A stretch of 42,640 bases of DNA from an uncultured Flavobacteriales bacterium. GTDB taxonomy: Bacteria; Bacteroidota; Bacteroidia; Flavobacteriales_D; Crocinitomicaceae. The notes under the pieces were generated by a model. That model saw only the letters and a list, made by a program, of their open reading frames with translations, was not told the DNA's origin and made no database searches. The first letter of the stretch is position 1. Each line of letters opens with the position of its first letter. Positions 40,642 through 42,640 of the stretch are shown here, piece after piece. The stretch is taken from the NCBI GenBank assembly GCA_913059205.1, contig CAJXRM010000018.1, positions 1 to 42,640 on the forward strand, written 5' to 3'. The position numbers and the translations under genes are program-made.

Positions 40642-40720
40642 ATTTGATTTTACAATTCATTAACACCAGAAATTAGATTTAGCCCATTTCAAACTTTACT
40701 TTAGCAAAAAGAAAAAAAAA

Positions 40721-41431
40721 ATGAACTATTTAATTCCAATTGCAATACTAGCAGCGAGCTTTGCATATGGTCAAGCAACTGAATCAACAAATTTACAAGA
40801 AACATTAGATAACAAAAAAGAAGCTTTTGAAAAGAGAGCATCTGAAGAGAAGAAAAGAATTTATGCAGAGGGAATAGCATCTGTAAAAAATAGCGGGATA
40901 ATTTCAACGGCATTGCAAGTTGGAGATACTGCAATTAATTTCAACTTAAAAAATGCAAAAGGGAAATCGGTAGATCTTTACGCTGAATTGAAAAAAGGGC
41001 CAGTTGTTTTAACCTGGTACCGCGGTGGCTGGTGTCCGTATTGTAATATTACCTTGCACTATTTGCAAGAGGAATTACCGAATTTCAAAAAAGCAGGAGC
41101 AAGTTTATTTGCCTTGACACCAGAAACGCCGGATAGTTCCTTGTCAACAATAGAGAAGAATGATCTAGAATTTGAAGTATTGAGCGATTTAGACAATGTA
41201 ATTGCGAAACAATACGGAATTGTATTTAAATTGACTCCAGAAGTGGCAGAAGCATATCAGAATGCATTTGATTTACATGCGTATAACAATTCTGAAAGCA
41301 ATGAGTTACCTATGGCAGCGACCTATGTGATTGATGAAAAAGGCATTATTCAATATGCATTTTTACACGAGGATTACAGAAATAGAGCGGAGCCGTCTGA
41401 GATTACAAAAGCACTAAAAAAGCTGAAATAG
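40721..41431 (+). CDS. Exported peroxiredoxin-like protein (AhpC/TSA family)
   Basis: A 236-residue exported thiol oxidoreductase. Signal peptide: LIPIAILAASFAYGQ. After a charged helix the AhpC/TSA fold starts at about 65 (VGDTAINFNLKNAKGKSVDL). The active site is YRGGWCPYCNITL, with both a peroxidatic-type and a resolving-type Cys. AATYVIDEKGIIQYAFLHED follows at the expected distance. The WCPYC arrangement is the peroxiredoxin-like PRX_like2-type variant, probably reducing peroxides in the periplasm. A near-consensus TACTTTAG box lies 16 bp before the ATG. No partner reductase is seen nearby. Confidence 0.9.
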   Translation: MNYLIPIAILAASFAYGQATESTNLQETLDNKKEAFEKRASEEKKRIYAEGIASVKNSGIISTALQVGDTAINFNLKNAKGKSVDLYAELKKGPVVLTWYRGGWCPYCNITLHYLQEELPNFKKAGASLFALTPETPDSSLSTIEKNDLEFEVLSDLDNVIAKQYGIVFKLTPEVAEAYQNAFDLHAYNNSESNELPMAATYVIDEKGIIQYAFLHEDYRNRAEPSEITKALKKLK

Positions 41432-41505
41432 TTTTAATAACGATAGCGACAAGTGATAATTAGTAATTGCGCTTAATAATTAGTTCTTCAACGTCATTGA
41501 TTAAA

Positions 41506-42593
41506 CTAAAAATCTTCAATTTTAAATAGCGTTCGCCCAACATTGATTCTGGTCTTTAGCCATTGTTTGTTAAAGCGGTCAATGACAATTTTTGCTTCTT
41601 CTCGATTTAAATATTTTCCAGCAAGAACATTGACTTCCGTCTTCAATGTTTTCAAAATAGTTGCCGTTCGATATGCGCTCAAAATGTCATTTTTAGAAAG
41701 CTTGTATTTTGTCATCGCAGCAAGAATGTCCTCATTTGAAATTGAAATGGAAGAGGAGACAGGATCGGTAAATGAGTTGACTTCCATTGTGATAGCTCTA
41801 TCAATGTGAATGATCACTTCTGATTTTCGAAGACGAACAAATGTAGAATCCATCTTACCTTTATTTCCTGGATAACGAGAAAGTTCTTTGGCTGAATAAT
41901 CTTTTACTGTTTGAACGCCATTCCAGCTTCCAACACCTTGACCTCGCGCAATAATTTCAAACGGTATTTTTTTATCCAACATTCCTTCAAAAAAGATACG
42001 TAAAGCAACACTGTCTTTGTCTTTGAACAACGCGTTCGGTAAGTCCCATTTGTCCGATTCAAAAACGTCCATTAATTCCAAGTTGATTCGCGCATCATAA
42101 TTTGGTTCTGCATCCATTACATTAATGTGTAACATGACTTCATCCGCTAATCGTGACAAACACGATTCTGGAATTGCGATTAATCGAACTTCAAAGTCTT
42201 CAGATTCAGCCGATGGTTTAAATTTAAATTCCTGGGTGATGATGTCAAAGGTGGTAGAATCTTCAAACGTATACAATCCATTTTCTTCTGTAAACGTTGC
42301 CCAACGGATTCCCATTGCTTGTTTGTAGATGTCCAATTTACGCTGATATATTGCCATCAAGTCAACCGCTTCAGCTTTTTCCTTTTTTAAATCAGCAATT
42401 TTCTTTTTGTATGCCTCGTATAAGTTGTACAGTCTAACAATTGTGCTTTGCAAATCTTTCCGTTCTTTTCTATTGGAGTTTGTTGTTGGTGTTCCATCAA
42501 AATCTCTTGCTCCAGTTTTAATCGCCTTACGCTTCGATTTTTTTACCTTTCCAGAAGGCTTTGAAGAAGTTGTGATAGGAGAGAAGCCTAAAT
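41506..42593 (-). CDS. Coiled-coil hypothetical protein, 5' end missing
   Basis: Not recognised. The frame is open to the adapter junction at 42593 and covers at least 362 residues; a TTG at 42453 is not needed as the start, because the frame continues upstream (GFSPITTSSKPSGKVKKSKR and on), with a basic Lys/Arg-rich N-terminus. A coiled coil follows at about 47-85 of the visible part. Then comes a mostly beta domain with RWATFTEENGLYTFEDSTTF and FEVRLIAIPES, and a C-terminal helical part ending IDRFNKQWLKTRINVGRTLF. The N-terminal methionine and any signal peptide lie outside the contig. It is convergent with the peroxiredoxin gene. Confidence 0.72.
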
Positions 42594-42640
42594 CTGTCTC
42601 TTATACACATCTCCGAGCCCACGAGACAGGCAGAAATCTC
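42594..42640. other. Illumina Nextera adapter and index (not genomic)
   Basis: The last 47 bases are the reverse complement of the same adapter: CTGTCTCTTATACACATCT, then CCGAGCCCACGAGAC, index AGGCAGAA and ATCTC. Read directly. Both contig ends carry the i7 side with the same index, so the DNA stops at 42593 for technical reasons. Confidence 0.97.

Noticed and set aside
1..42640. CRISPR array, rRNA genes, insertion sequences
   Set aside because: No regular repeat-spacer pattern, no rRNA sequence and no transposase was found.

Overview
The window is one contig of a low-GC Bacteroidota genome, most likely Flavobacteriales. The evidence is the type of outer-membrane and lipoprotein genes (DUF5686, SPI and SPII signal peptides ending in Gln or Cys), an RteC-type regulator, an IntDOT-like integrase, and several promoters of the Bacteroidota form TTG...TAnnTTTG. 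Bases 1-48 and 42594-42640 are Illumina Nextera adapter plus index sequence, so the real DNA is 49-42593 and both terminal genes are cut by the contig ends.

Region 1 (49-15290) is the integrase-proximal part of an integrative element lodged at the 3' end of a tRNA-Lys(TTT) gene. From the tRNA leftwards it holds repeats that may be integrase arm sites, a tyrosine recombinase, an RteC-family regulator, a 7.6 kb cargo block on the opposite strand, a repeat/hairpin zone that could be an origin, two small excisionase-like HTH proteins, a DnaD-like initiator-type protein, a DnaC-like ATPase, and a type I-like restriction-modification operon (half-size HsdS, two unrecognised small proteins, HsdM). 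HsdM runs off the contig and no HsdR or relaxase is visible. The cargo (5144-12732) is an all-plus-strand run of exported proteins: a tandem pair of transglutaminase/SirB1-like Cys-His proteins, a small secreted protein with an RHS-core motif, four lipoproteins and one small membrane protein. It is the best candidate for an undescribed system here.

Region 2 (15459-28184) looks chromosomal: shikimate kinase, a coiled-coil lipoprotein, an M61 peptidase with PDZ domain followed by an ABC-2 type exporter (ATPase and permease), a DUF5686 outer-membrane protein, a sulfotransferase, a condensation-domain-like acyltransferase, and an ECF sigma factor translationally coupled to a membrane-anchored FGE/SUMF1-domain protein that is probably its partner.

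Region 3 (28404-31065) is a small accessory cluster: a BLUF photoreceptor gene broken by one missing base, an unrecognised 295-aa protein, two overlapping paralogues with a PExGMGYQIV motif, and an intergenic zone with a 34-bp near-perfect palindrome.

Region 4 (31066-42593) carries an S9 peptidase, an outer-membrane barrel, a small membrane protein, a nitroreductase, a thioredoxin-fold lipid/periplasm-type protein, then a compact housekeeping group (coaD, rsmD, DUF3822, a membrane protein), a divergent RecD/UvrD-type helicase, a secreted peroxiredoxin-like protein and a truncated coiled-coil protein of unknown role.
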